Of a stretch of DNA of 64,000 bases, positions 25,101 through 36,889 are shown piece after piece (positions within the stretch are counted from its first letter, which is position 1; each line of letters starts with the position of its first letter). This DNA is from Glossina fuscipes (lineage: Eukaryota; Arthropoda; Insecta; Diptera; Glossinidae). The stretch lies in NCBI RefSeq assembly GCF_014805625.2, contig NW_023998422.1, positions 9,600,464 to 9,664,463 on the forward strand, written 5' to 3'. Under the pieces are notes generated by a model that was given only the letters and a program-made list of their open reading frames with translations, did no database searches and had not been told where the DNA came from. The translations under genes and the position numbers were made by a program.

Positions 25101-25313
25101 AGCAGCCCTTTTTTCCCAAATTTTTTCATTTAGTTAAATCCCCTGTTTATGAAGTATTCGCTACTTTTAAGAGCACTTAAGCACCCTAGATTTTGGTAAA
25201 TATGTAATAAGCGAACGTGCGAACGTGTCCATCGGCTCATGTATTTTTTTCTTTTCTATATTGATTATTACATACAAAAATCTTTTCATTTTTCTTTATT
25301 TTCATCATTTAAG

Positions 25314-26163
25314 ATTACAACATAATCAAAACTCTTCTGGTATGGGTTGTCGAAGTCGTCGTCCCGACGGTGCACCGTCACCAACTCCCTCTGACACTTC
25401 GGATTCGGATATATCGTTAGGAACGCATTCCCCGGTTCCGAATAGCCTACAGCTGCAACATAGTCCTGGTTCTACATCGAACGGAGCTAATGATCGTGAC
25501 GAAAGCCTTAGTGTCGACGATGATAAACCGCGCGATCTATCCAGTTCCCTATCCTCGTCCAGTATACCTGCTTACGCGAATACTGTTAACGCTAGTATGT
25601 CGCACGCTTGCTTGCCCGCTTTCAAATTGGATGCCGCCACCAGTCTCTTTAATGCCGGTTGTTATCTGCAAAGTTTTACAAATCTAAAAGAAATGACGCA
25701 ACAATTTCCCATACAACCGATCGTTATAAGACCTCATCCTCATCTACCGCAAGCATTGGCTGGCTTAAATGGCGGACATTTACATCCAAATTACGCCGCT
25801 GCGGCTTATGCGGTCGATTGTTCAGCGGCTGCGGCCGCAGCTGCTGCAGCTGGACTCCCACCCCCGCCAGCGACGTCTAGCCAGCAACATCAACAACAGC
25901 AAGCAACACCGAAGATACGCGTCAATTCACCAGAGAAACTTAACTCGGCTGCTCATAGTGTTGCGGCAAGTTTAACGGCTATTAGCCACTCGCAGCACAG
26001 TGTTCATCCGCCGCCAACATCAACGTTACAAGATTACAATAGTAATTCGCCGACAACTACTAATACTACTACTACAACAGCCTATCATCATACGGGACAA
26101 TTATTGCATCGACCCTTTTCAACATCGCCTGATATTGCACACAGTGCGCCCGAAATAACATGA
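25314..26163 (+). CDS. Optix: Optix terminal coding exon (C-terminal tail and stop)
   Basis: After the AAG acceptor, the first base completes the split Arg codon and 282 further codons follow to the TGA at 26161-26163. The tail opens L-Q-H-N-Q-N-S-S-G-M-G-C-R-S-R-R and continues with a Ser/Asp-rich stretch (SDTSDSDISLG), HSPVPNSLQLQHSPGS, the acidic motif SVDDDKPRDLSS, KLDAATSLFNAGCYLQSF, FPIQPIVIRPHPHLPQ, INSPEKLNS-type text (here VNSPEKLNS) and a conserved-looking end, HRPFSTSPDIAHSAPEIT. I recognise this order from Drosophila Optix, from memory and not from a database search. It includes a nine-Ala run (25825-25851), a Q-rich patch (about 25883-25910), a Pro cluster and a Thr/Asn-rich stretch (about 26040-26085), all typical of disordered regulatory tails. 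The open frame extends upstream to an ATG at 25225, but those codons are intronic (pyrimidine tract) and should not be used as a start. No frameshift or stop interrupts the exon. Confidence 0.95.
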
Positions 26164-26487
26164 TATCGGCCGAAAGTATAGAACGATCGACGTACGATAA
26201 AAAACGCTACCTTTGCGTTAACAAATCCTTTATTCGTTGAATATAACACAACTAATGTCCTTTATCAGCTGATAGTTTCACTTTTAAAGAATATTTAAAG
26301 CAATCATTAAAACACATTGTTAGAGAATATTTACCTAAATCCATACACAAAACATAACTAACTATACATCAAGTAAAATAAATCGCGACAGAAAAATATA
26401 AATAAATAAATAAATAAATAAAAAAAGGAAAGAGAAAAAATGAAAAGAGGAACCACTTATAAGTATATATTTAAATTTAATGAAAAC

Positions 26488-26493
26488 AATAAA
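26488..26493 (+). terminator. Candidate proximal poly(A) signal AATAAA
   Basis: This perfect AATAAA lies about 325 bp after the Optix stop. T-rich and GT-containing sequence (TTTTTTAAG, TTTTTGTATATTTTAT) follows from about 26518. It is one of several candidates and no preference can be shown from sequence. Confidence 0.4.
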
Positions 26494-26883
26494 ACAATGA
26501 ATGAAATTTTAATTAATTTTTTAAGTATAGATTTTTGTATATTTTATATAATAATTTAGTGTTAAAATTTTCATTTTTTTTTTTTTCATTTTATTATACC
26601 TTAATCATACACATCATTATAAAATATTTATAAATTATATGCATTTGCGCACAAATCTTCATATGTTTTTTTTTTCTTTTCTTTTCTTCTTTCATCAAAA
26701 TTAATTCAAAGATTTTTGTTTTTTTTTTTAAATATATTTCGCAAATCCAAAAGGCAAAAAAAAAAAAAACAATTTTGGCAATTTTTTTCCTTTTTTGTTC
26801 TTCTTACTCGCCAAATTTTTGATGTGAGCTTTTGTTTGGTTCGTACTAAAGCCTCGGCATTTACCGGTTGAGTGTAAATCCAT

Positions 26884-26891
26884 TGTAAATA
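26884..26891 (+). promoter_or_regulatory. Pumilio-type 3'UTR motif TGTAAATA
   Basis: The octamer TGTAAATA is an exact match to the Pumilio recognition element UGUANAUA. It lies in the distal part of the predicted Optix 3'UTR, so a proximally cleaved transcript would lack it. The motif is short enough to occur by chance in AT-rich DNA. Confidence 0.3.
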
Positions 26892-27003
26892 GTTTGTAAG
26901 AGCAAGTATTTAGTACATAAAAGATATATAAATTAAAAAAAAAATATATATATATATAATATAAATATAGTGCTTAATATTAAAAGATAACAACAACAAC
27001 AAG

Positions 27004-27028
27004 AATAAAATGATTAGAATGCAATAAA
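27004..27028 (+). terminator. Candidate distal poly(A) signals (two AATAAA)
   Basis: Two AATAAA hexamers, at 27004-27009 and 27023-27028, lie about 840-865 bp after the stop. They are followed by an A-run near 27051 and a T-rich element from 27066. They mark the likely end of the longest Optix transcript. Confidence 0.5.
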
Positions 27029-27128
27029 ATAATTCAGTTAAAACAATAATAAAAAAAAAAATGACTTTTTCTTTTAAGAATCTTCATGTAGGCAACGGCA
27101 CATGGCGTGCTGTTGAAACGGGAAGAGT

Positions 27129-27131
<3 letters not shown>

Positions 27132-27174
<43 letters not shown>
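27132..27174. repeat. (GA)n microsatellite
   Basis: Over 20 GA units just beyond the predicted Optix 3' end. Confidence 0.95.
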
Positions 27175-27178
<4 letters not shown>

Positions 27179-27801
27179 AAGAAATTCTCTTTTAATTGTT
27201 CGTTTATTTATTACTAATTCCTTACATAAGAAGATCGCCTTTTTTTTTTTTTTCTTTTTAGGTTATATCATTATCTTGACATTTCTTCTAATATTCATAT
27301 AATCGCGTATATTCTGCAAACGAATGCCATCCTTTGAAAATAATAACCAAACTTATCCTTTCTTTTTTTTAAGTCACAAGTCGACCACAAGTCACAAGTC
27401 AAACGTTTAACATCATCAATGCATGCATATAAGCATTTAAACACTTTACGAGCGGAAAGAAGTCTTAGTCAGTTATAGGTGCACCATGCTATTTCTACTT
27501 TGTAAAAATTGAAAATCGAAATAACACGCTACACTCGGCGATTTATTTTTTCGTCTTTTTAAAATGTACTCAAATAATAATTAATTGTTTTTCTTATTTC
27601 AAATAAATAATTACAATTTCCTTCTTAGTAAAGTACAATATTTTATTTTGCCATTAGAAATATTTCATTTCGAGGCTCAATTTGATGGTCACAAGACAAC
27701 ATTTTTTTCCATATATTAAATCAAATTGAAATGCACCAGTAATAATTGTTGGAAAATACCATCAATTTTCCATTATGACTATTATGTTAGTCTCTATATG
27801 A

Positions 27802-28662
27802 GACAAGTAAGAAAATTAAATTCGGTCGGTGTCGTATCTTTTAAAGACAGAAGAAGTAAAAGAACAAAATTTTCATGCTCTACGATATGGAGTAAGGCCA
27901 GTTTGTTTTTTCTATTTTCGAAATAAAAGTTTTTCTCGTAGAGGCATGTGGGCGTTGTAGGCGTCTTCTTTGAGGACTTTAGGTCAATTCCAAATTATTT
28001 TGCAAATTTGTGGGCGATGTCTTCATTTTCGCTAACGGGGGAACGTTTACCACAAATACTACCAAGTTGCGCCAAAAGATAGATGGTCTTGCTTAGGCGC
28101 ATTCAAGGGTTGTACTTCGCCAAGGATTTCTATGCCTTATGGGGTTTTTCAAGCTTGTTTCTTCGCGTTATAAGGCATTAAAAAAACAATTAAATTTTGA
28201 AACACCATAACTTTGGGTAGGCGTGGTCAATTTTCCCCATTTTTGTGCATAAGCATCGCCCATAGAATCTGCGTTCAAATTTCTGTACATTTATTTGCTA
28301 TATTCTATGAGTAACCAGCAAAACACCAATTTTTCGTTTCTTTTGAAAAACAGAGGTGTTCTCAGTTTTCGTGGTGCTGTGGGTGTGTCCTTCAAATGAT
28401 TTGGCCCATTTTCAATAGCAACTTGCATGCAAGAACTTCCAAATTTGAAGTCGATAGATTCATTTTTGCGCCCAGGAGAATATTTATAACAGACATTACA
28501 CAGATGGACAGATGGACAGACAGACATGGTTAAATTGATTTAGAATTTGATGTTGATCAAGAATACATACACTTTGTGGAGTCCCCGACGCTTCCTTCTG
28601 TGCGTTGTAAACGTTTTGACAAAATGAATATACCTCTCATCCTTCGGTGATAGGTATAAAAT
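27802..28662 (+). repeat. Family C dispersed repeat, longest copy
   Basis: An element of about 860 bp begins ACAAGTAAGAAAATTAAATTC and contains AGAAGTAAAAGAACAAAATTTTC...TATGGAGT, GTAGGCGTGGTCAATTTTC and GATGGACAGATGGACAGAC. It then reads TGATGTTGATCAAGAATACATACACTTTG...GACGCTTCCTTCTGTGCGTTG and ends ACGTTTTGACAAAATGAATATACC...GGTATAAAATAAA. Similar TTGATCAAGAATATATATACTTT...GACGCTTCCTTCTG phrases are familiar to me from repeats in other flies. A deleted copy (42.5 kb) shares both its left and right parts. A minus ORF at 28291-28527 is repeat-derived. No transposase was recognised. Confidence 0.65.
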
Positions 28663-29729
28663 AAAGGCTTAGCAGTGAGCAAACAAAATGCGTTGATAAC
28701 CATAGCGATGGTAATAATTATACAAACGCTTTATCAACACTTTGCCAAAGACTTAACAATGCTTTGCCAGTGACTTGAAAGTTTTCTAAACGCCATGCTT
28801 AGAATGTCATTGAAAGCAGAAAATTTTGTAGGCATCTAAGAGGAGAAAAATTGTAAGAATTGTTGCGAGTGAACAGCTGCTCTTTTAAAATTATATCAGA
28901 TATTGATAGCAAACAGGCCTACATTTCCAATGTAGATCCTCTTGCCTGTCTAGAGGATTCCAGCATTCAACCGCCCGAGCCTCGTATTGGTGCACTTTTA
29001 AACTTCAATAAATTATACAAGTGGGTACTATTAAAATTCCTCTTCGCTTGAAAGGGAAATTATGTCCGCCACCATGAATTTATTATTTTTCATATTATTC
29101 CCAAAAATAAACAATCGAATATTTTGGGAAAGCTTTTCGGTCTTCTCATGCATTTCGTAGACTTTTTGCGTCAATAAGACGCATAAGTGCAGAAAATGCA
29201 GTTATTCGAATCCATTAGTGAGATCCGGGTCTCGGAAGATAAATATTACTTCTGACAGATTGCTTGCGATAAATAAGGAAAATTTGATGTAGATTGCTCC
29301 ACACTGCTGGCGAGAGAACTTCTCTTGCCGAAAGAAAAGAAATGAACCGTAAATGAAAAAAAGAGAAAAGCCGAGCGTATAAGAAAATTATACTCGCAAT
29401 GGAGCTCATCTGGGTTATCCACAGCTTCAAGCGAATATATAGAAATCTTTAATGAGCTAATCAGCTTTGGTTTTGCATGAGAATGATAGACAGTGAGCCA
29501 GGTATTTAGTTACAAGACCTTGGTAATCATTTTTGTAAAATTTACTTTCCCTAATGTTTCTGTGTGTTCTAGTGTCACACCGTAAATGGATCGCCTTCTT
29601 TTTTTGCTGAGTAACAAGTTACTATTTTTTTTTTAAAGATTTCTACGATCCTAAGCGCCAGCGACAGGCCCGATGGAAAACTTTTGATCTTATCTCATAT
29701 AAAGCTTTATTATTTGTGATAATATTTAT

Positions 29730-30020
29730 ATGGTAGGATGAGATTCAAAAATGCTCCCCACTACCCCACTAAGATTTTCGATATGCATGTTCTATGCAAA
29801 ATGACCGATTTTTTGGCGGAAACACTTAATTTTTGCAAAATTCTTTCTGAGATAACGATTTTTCAATATATTGCCTTTAAAGTAAGTGGTCGTGACAACG
29901 GTCCGACACATAACGCTTTGGAAGATGCAATAAAAATACATAAAGACAGGCGATCGCATAGACAGATCGAAATCGACTCGAAAAATGAGTCTGAGCCAAG
30001 TTGTTCTCGGTATTCCGTAG
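29730..30020 (-). repeat. Diverged dispersed repeat (family A-like end)
   Basis: The + strand ends with AAGACAGGCGATCGCATAGACAGATCGAAATCGACTCGAAAAATGAGTCTGAGCC. This resembles the family A/C terminal pattern GACGGACAGAC...AATCGACTCAGAAAATGATTC. Upstream parts are too diverged to place. ORFs on both strands here (for example 29738-30052 and 29792-30049) overlap each other and have no recognisable domain. Confidence 0.35.
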
Positions 30021-30147
30021 ATCTGCAAACTTATTCGCAAGAAATGCATTAACGTTCTTTTGCATGTTTGAGAAAGTAATTCGACGCAAACTATTTTTTT
30101 TTACAAAGGACCGAGATACAGCCTTGATTGTCGGAAAGAAATGAGCA

Positions 30148-30272
30148 AAGAGAGGTAGATAAAGAATGGCCGCAGCCTAGTACCTTATGCCTCTCTCGAG
30201 TGGGCACTCCTTATAACTGAGACTAAGTGCGCTCTACCGCACTAAAATGTGAACTCGCGGACATTGTCTTGC
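30148..30272 (-). repeat. SINE-like repeat family B, copy 5
   Basis: The + strand reads GAATGGCCGCAGCCTAGTACC, then GAGTGGGCACTCCTTATAACTGAGACTAAGTGCGCTCTACCGCACTAAAATGTGAACTCGCGGACATTG. The right half is the best preserved of all copies and gives TTAGTGCGGTAGAGCGCACTTAG on the minus strand, close to the tRNA D-arm/A-box consensus TAGCTCAGxGGTAGAGCGC. Confidence 0.6.
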
Positions 30273-32971
30273 CAGTTGATCACATAATGTATGTAATAAA
30301 TGTCTTCGGCCCTTTTCGCCCTAACATTGACACGCTCAAGACAAGGCACAAAGATGTCCGAGAGACTTTTTTTGGTTTACTTCTCTTATCCATCATCAAA
30401 GGCTTGACTTAATAATTTTTCAAAGAGCAGACGAGCTCATTGAAAACTTCTCATAGTAGATTGAACCACGCTGTGCTTTCCATCGTTCTGGAATTCTTCA
30501 GGACTCGGACAAAAATATATTCACTTCTATCGCCGCGTTTTTTTTTTCTTTCTTTCTTTTTTGGACGAGTTGAGTGTACCATCTTGCCAGGCCTAGTACG
30601 TTAAATAGTTTGAAAGTATGTCGTCACTTAACATTCAATGCATTTAAAAAATGTTCATTCATAATTTTTCATGCATGGCGTATAGACTTTCACTGATCTA
30701 ATCAACATAGATTTTATTTTGAGAAGAAAGTCGGACGTGTGTGTCTTTCAAAAAAAAAAAAAAACGCGACCCAGCAATATTAACAGAAATCAAGCAAAAT
30801 CCATATATTTGTATATAGTTGAAGGTAATGATTTTAGAAAAATTTTTCGAAATTTTTTTAAAGACATTTCTCTGCATTCATATTGACAGTGACATGTCAG
30901 TTTTCTCTCATATATATACACATATATAGATATGTATATTTACTCTTTCAAAGAAAAATAGTATTTTCAAAATACTCAGGCATAAGCAGATAATGCAATG
31001 ATGTGCGTATTTATTCATAATACGAACGCGTCCAAAATGTAAGTTCACAAAATATATATATATATGTACATATGCTGTATGCTGTAGTGCATATACATAT
31101 ATTAATTCACTAATGCATCTAGAGACAGATACAGAGATGATCTTCTTGGTTTTCATTTTTTGGTTCAATGTTTTCTTAACATGTTTTAACAACAATACTT
31201 TGCTGTTGTTTTTAGTATTTTCATAAAACGGCAGCTAAATAAACCACTTAAGTAGGACATCATCAGCTTGACGTTGCGTTTTTATACTCAAGATAGAAGA
31301 TATATTAAGTCTGCTAAATGCTTACGGCGCATAGACACCAAGTCATTGAAATTCTCATATCTCAGTTTTTTCAGCTAAGAATTCTTTCAAGAACAATATA
31401 TGAATTCTTTACTCTACTCACTGGTCATTTCTTCCATGCTATTGCTTCCTAACGACGGGTATCCTTTGTATCTATTTCAAATTATTTTGCGTGTGTGAGT
31501 AGGTTCTTTTCAATAGCTTTTAATTTTAGCTTCTGTTCTAGGAGCCGGGTTAGAAGCTTTCTTTCTTCTGCATTATTGTCTGGACTAGTTTCAAATTGAA
31601 ATCTAGCCCGGCTTGACGCTCGCAGGTTAATGTAGGCGTGTTTTTGCTGTGCTACGTAAAAAATCACTGATCTCCTATAAAACGCTTACGTGTCAACCGC
31701 GTTGGCACTTCCTCCCATTCTTTAGATACCTCGCTTTATGTTCGTCCCTTTGGCTGCGGTATTCTTAGGTCATACTTTCGTAGACAAGATTTCTTGTGGT
31801 ACTCTTACTAAAACGATTGATCAAGCTTCTTTAGCGTTAAAATGAGTGCTAAGCTGAAGCGAAAAATCAACTAATAACATACTACAGTTGGGGGGCAAAT
31901 TTGATATGCCTCTCGGATACCTCGCAAATTGACAAATATCAGCATGTACTTTGGAGAAATAATAGAGCACATCACGCCATTGAGGGTACTTGGTGCGCCT
32001 CTTTAGTTCTTCGGCTGTGTTTTCATGAAACAAGAGAGAATAGATCCGGTTTTTTTCTGCATTTCTGTTCACATATATAAAATGTCGCTTATATGTAGAA
32101 AAGCCATCGACCACAAACGGTGATATCTAAAGAAATTCTTTAAAATATATTACAGTGTTTTCCAAAGTCAAGTATTTACTGAGGAGACATGCGTCCTTTG
32201 GCTGCTAGCAATAAAACCTTAGTTTTTTTTCGACTGATTGTAACAGTACCTAGGGTTAATGTTAATCCACTCGCCTACCACGATAACTCTAAACTTCTTG
32301 TTATATTAATCGATCAGTCAATGTCCGCCCCTGAACGAAGTTTGAAAATCAAACATCAACCTGTTAGTTTTTTTTTTTTTACTATAGCGCCACGGTCTCT
32401 ACTCTGTCAAGCATAAAAAGTGAGAACGCTTCGCTCCAATTATTCATATGCCTACCAATATTTTTCCTTCCAGTTAAACTGATGAAAAAAGTGCTTGTTT
32501 GTTTGTTGTTGTTTACAAACAGTCACGAACAATAAGCTGAGGTTCAAAAATTATTAAAGCTTTTCTTATAACGCATATACTATTTTTTCGGGATATTGAT
32601 CCCGCAACAATTGCTTACGCTACGCCCAGGCAAAAATGTTAATCTAAAAATTTAGTAATGAGGTTGGCCAATAAATGTTGCTCTGTGATTAATGGAATAG
32701 TATTTTACCACTTACATAGGCCCTTACCTTTGTCGAAACGTTATATGCTTAGTTTTAACGAAAGTTTACGTTGGGTACTCGCAGAATCGGTTCAAACCTA
32801 ACATAACTTCTTAATTTTTTATTGTTTTCCATTTGTTCGGTTGCTATCCGCTTGAGCCGGACGTGTCATCACTGGCGCCAATAATTTTCATCTTAATTTT
32901 TCTAAAAAAATTGGGCTAACAGTTGTTTCCAGTAAGTTGAAAAAGATCATTTGCTGCTTTTCTGTCTGCCA

Positions 32972-33008
32972 GCCTGCCTGCCTGCTTGCCTGCCTGCCTG
33001 AATGCCTG
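32972..33008. repeat. Imperfect (GCCT)n microsatellite
   Basis: GCCTGCCTGCCTGCTTGCCTGCCTGCCTGAATGCCTGAG. Confidence 0.85.
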
Positions 33009-36000
33009 AGTCTTTGCCCGTTTGCTTGCTTGACTAACCAATCGTTTCAAGTTGTTGATCTTCAACAATCATGTTTAGATAGAAACTGATATTTTACTTT
33101 TTCCGAAACTAAATAAATAAAACAACAACAATAATAAAAAATAATATTTTTCTATAATGGCGCCTAACATTTCAGTTATATGCATGAGCGTGAGTCGCGT
33201 TAAGTGTGTGCATTAAAACTTGTAAATATAGCATGAAGATGCCGCTGGAAAGTTTAATTGATTTCTGCATAAAGGCGGGTGTTTGTCTTCTTGTCTTGCT
33301 TGTTAAAGATCAATTATTATTCAAATATTTTTCGAAGAGAAATTCTGCGAAAATCAATTAAATTAATTGATGATTAAAACAATTTCACAAAAAAAAAAGA
33401 AACTGAAGAAAACTTGAGAGAATTTAAAAAATTTTTCATTCAGTTGCAGTGCATAACGTCTATGAGACCTTTTTTCGGATAGAAGTCAGACAACTTTCTA
33501 TATCCACTTGCAATAATGTCTCTCTTTAGCTTAACACTATTTTAGGATGTATTTGTGTCAAGTCCGACCACGGGTCCTCGACAGTGCGCTCACATACCTT
33601 TAGTATCAGCTGAGAAGAAATCCCCAAGATGGAGACGGTTGTGTTTCAACAAGTCAGACGAAGGGACTGAATCTTCAAAGATTTTAGACAATCATTCGAA
33701 TTTTTCATATATTGTCGTCTCTTCCGTTATTCAGTTTTTCTAGGTCCATCAACAGAATTTTGATTCATGTGCGGTGTTTAGAAAATCAAGATGATTCGAC
33801 CAAACAAATGGACATTATAGTAATCCAAATAGAAAGTTAAAATAAAAAGTCCAGTAATTCCCAAAATTTAACCTCTAAACGCATTAATAAAACTTATTTA
33901 GACGCGACGTTATATGCAGTGTGGCCCCAAGCGTGTAACAAATATAATCTCACATTACTTAGAGGGCCTATGCCAAGTTGATGTACGGCATATGAGAAAT
34001 TATGTATAATCCAAACACTCTCTCTCAGTCCACTCTCGGCAGGACGATGCGCACCTAACCAACACATGTAAATGCTTAGAGTTTTTGCGATTTTGGATTA
34101 TCAGCACAGCATTTCTTGTAGGGACTTCACTAAGGCCTCCGTTACTCTCACGGCGATGAGAAAGGCGGACGCAATGACAATCGGGTTCCGCTCCGTGGGC
34201 TTCATTAATCGGACTATAATGCTTTCAGATATTTGGCTGTACAATAGCATATCCACCCTGACATTTGGATTATCCATAAATCCTGGATTGCCAGTAAGAT
34301 TTTAAGTGTCCAAGAGGAAACATCGACCCAGCAACACCATTCACCAAATGACACTATCACTTTTTCACTCTCCTCACTCACAAATACGTCTGCAGTAGTA
34401 GCTGATTACTTAGTAAGTAAGCCTTCAAGCAGATGACTTTCTCTACTCTCGATGCCCTCTTCATGAAAACATTCCTATTGTCGAGACCTAAATTGCAAGT
34501 AAAATATTTTTTGGCAATAACTTGCTAGCTTTTCCCAAAGATAAGATCGCCTTTCACTTATTTTTTCGAGTACTTCGTCGACTTTATCGAATTACTTTCC
34601 TGACCCCATATATTGAAAACCCTTTTAATTTTCTTGTCAATTTATTTCACAAAAAGAACGCAACTGACGCAGGAAAGATGTTTAGTCAAGTCCGGAGGAT
34701 CAGCACCGTTATTCTAGGTTACAATTTTTAAATATCCTTTTCATTCTTTGCGGCGCTATATCGTATTTCCAGTTACCATTAGAGCAGGTGACGCTCCATA
34801 GAACAAAGCGTTCGATAGATTTTTAAAACAAAATAAAGCAAACAAATTCAAAGCAAAGGTGTAATAGTTACTGGGTAGGCGACATACAACCTTCTTTACC
34901 GGCATACCGAGCTCCCTTTCCTCGTGAGTAAAAACAATAGGATTTCGTTTCTTACTACTTAGGGCCTGATATTATTGTGCTATGCAGAAGTAACAAGTAT
35001 CTGCCTAGGGCGACCTATAATTGAGATTTTGTAGCTAAAAATAAATCGAAGCTTTTCTGATGCAGAAAGCTTGAAAATCTCATACTAGAAAGAGTCTGGT
35101 ACACTAACAGCGATTAAAGAAATAATTTTTTTTAATTTTTCTCAAGCAAACAATAAGAAACAGTTTGCAAGTAGCCGATAATTAACTGTTAACCCATATA
35201 GGATTACTTATACCGCTAGGTTTGCCGTCGTACATTGTTGATACCCGAATTGCCACCCAAGGCGAATAAAGTTCGCTTATTTCCTTTTTTTTTGTCAACA
35301 TATATTCCACTATCTCGTATTATGGGGATATATAAATGTTTCAAATATTTTTGCATTAGCAAAGCATTGCGGTATGAATTAATTTGTTGAAGAAAACAAA
35401 AAAAAAAAAAAACGTAATACTTTTACGCTACAGCACACATACGCACACATTCGAATGAATGTGTTCAAAGAAAAAAATGAAATTTAATATTTTGTGGTCA
35501 CCTTTAGGAGGGAGTGTACATTAGTCTGGGAGAGGGAAACAAATACGTTTTTTTTTTTGTTTTTTTTTTTTTTTTATTTTTTTTTTTATAAAAGTAAAAA
35601 ATGGCTGCCGCTTTTTGCTCTATTGTTTTTAGATCGGCAGTAGCAGTAAGCCAGTAATGGCAGTAGCACGATTAAGTTAAGAGACGCGTATGCTTTATTT
35701 TTTTTATATTATTTTCTTCCTTTTGCTTTTTCGTTCACAAATAATTTGTATGCAACGCGACAGGCTTACTTACAACAAAGACTGAAAAAGACAACAATTA
35801 AATGTCACTTTGAAATGCTCAAGAGTGTGAAATCAATTATTTAGCATTACACACAACAACAGTAGCAGCAGGCGTAGCAATGAACAAACATCTTCACGCA
35901 TATATATATGTATACATACATACATACGTGCATACATACGTGTTTTGTTTAAATACATAATTAAACGTGTACGTGCACTCGGTGGGAATTTTTCTGGTAA

Positions 36001-36889
36001 TGATGTGCGCTGCTGATGATAATGACATTTTTTTAAAGCCTTAAGCAAATATTCTGTTCCGAACCTTCGTATATGTCACCAACTGACAGTTATCTCGTAG
36101 TAAAAAAAAACCTTTTATACTAAGGCAGGTGAATAGGTTTTTGAAAAAAAAAAAATACTGTTAAGCAGTCTAAAAAATATTGAACTTTTCAAAATAATAA
36201 TAATTTGAATTTTTAGTTATTATTGCAATCAAATTACGTAAGTAACAGTTTTTTCCATTTCCACTAATCATTTAACATCGCGAAGGCCAAAAGGCATATT
36301 TAAAAAATTTCTTTCACTTTTAATCGAAATATTTTGAAACACTTTTAAAACCTGATTCGTAGCTTTCTCTCTGACACCATCTTTAAAACAACTGAACTCG
36401 TTGCAAAGACTCCTGCAGAAATCATAGCAGATAATACTTGCCCTGGCTTGGTCCACATTAAGTAATTTCTTGAATTTGGACGGAGTGTTATAAACGCAAG
36501 TTGTGAAGTCGTGGCATTGTGCAATGCGGCATTACTTCGGCTTCAATATATATATATACAAGTATTCTAAATGCCCAAAGCCCTCATGTTGGCATACTGG
36601 CGACAACAGTTCTTGGCATAGAATATCCTTTGCCAGAGCAATTCTTCCAAACAAGCGTACAAGCATAATCCTTTGCGGCATGTGCACCCTCGTTAATCAC
36701 ATATTGTGAAGTTTTGCCTGGTTCGGAAGTGACCACTTAGCGATAACTGCTTCGAACTCATTTTGCTCTCAGCTTCAGTTTTGTGAAGATTCTTGAGCAA
36801 GATCGTAACTGCTTGTACATCACCCTCAGCAATTTAGAACAACCATTGTAAATACTAAAAGAAGTAAAATTCTATACCACTTTGCTTAG

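Larger units (their letters stand above)
38..25313 (+). other. Optix: Optix intron, about 25.3 kb
   Basis: The intron runs from the GTATGTAC donor at 38 to a pyrimidine-rich acceptor ending TTTCTTTATTTTCATCATTTAAG at 25313. Joining the two sides keeps the Optix frame open across a split Arg codon. No nested gene was recognised on either strand. ORFs in the intron are short and lack codon structure. The contents are transposon relics, tRNA-derived SINEs, family A repeats and simple-sequence tracts, listed separately. Stretches without a recognisable repeat (for example 12.4-13.9 kb, 19.0-20.9 kb and 22.0-24.2 kb) are AT-rich unique sequence that could hold regulatory DNA, but no specific enhancer can be called. 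Confidence 0.88.
26164..27065 (+). other. Optix: Optix 3' untranslated region (end estimated)
   Basis: This very AT-rich region follows the stop codon and holds several AATAAA hexamers, at 26377, a run of overlapping copies at 26401-26422, 26488, 27004 and 27023. The distal pair is followed by an A-run and then the T-rich ACTTTTTCTTTTAAG, a plausible downstream element. The end of about 27.05-27.07 kb is inferred from these signals; no transcript evidence is visible. A (GA)n microsatellite begins just beyond, at 27132. Proximal cleavage near 26.51 kb is also possible, which would give alternative 3'UTRs. Confidence 0.6.

Noticed and set aside
25225..25313. In-frame ATG upstream of the last Optix exon as a start codon
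   Set aside because: The codons before 25314 read through the intron's pyrimidine tract and acceptor. The downstream tail is continuous with the homeodomain exon at 1-37 by a matching splice phase.
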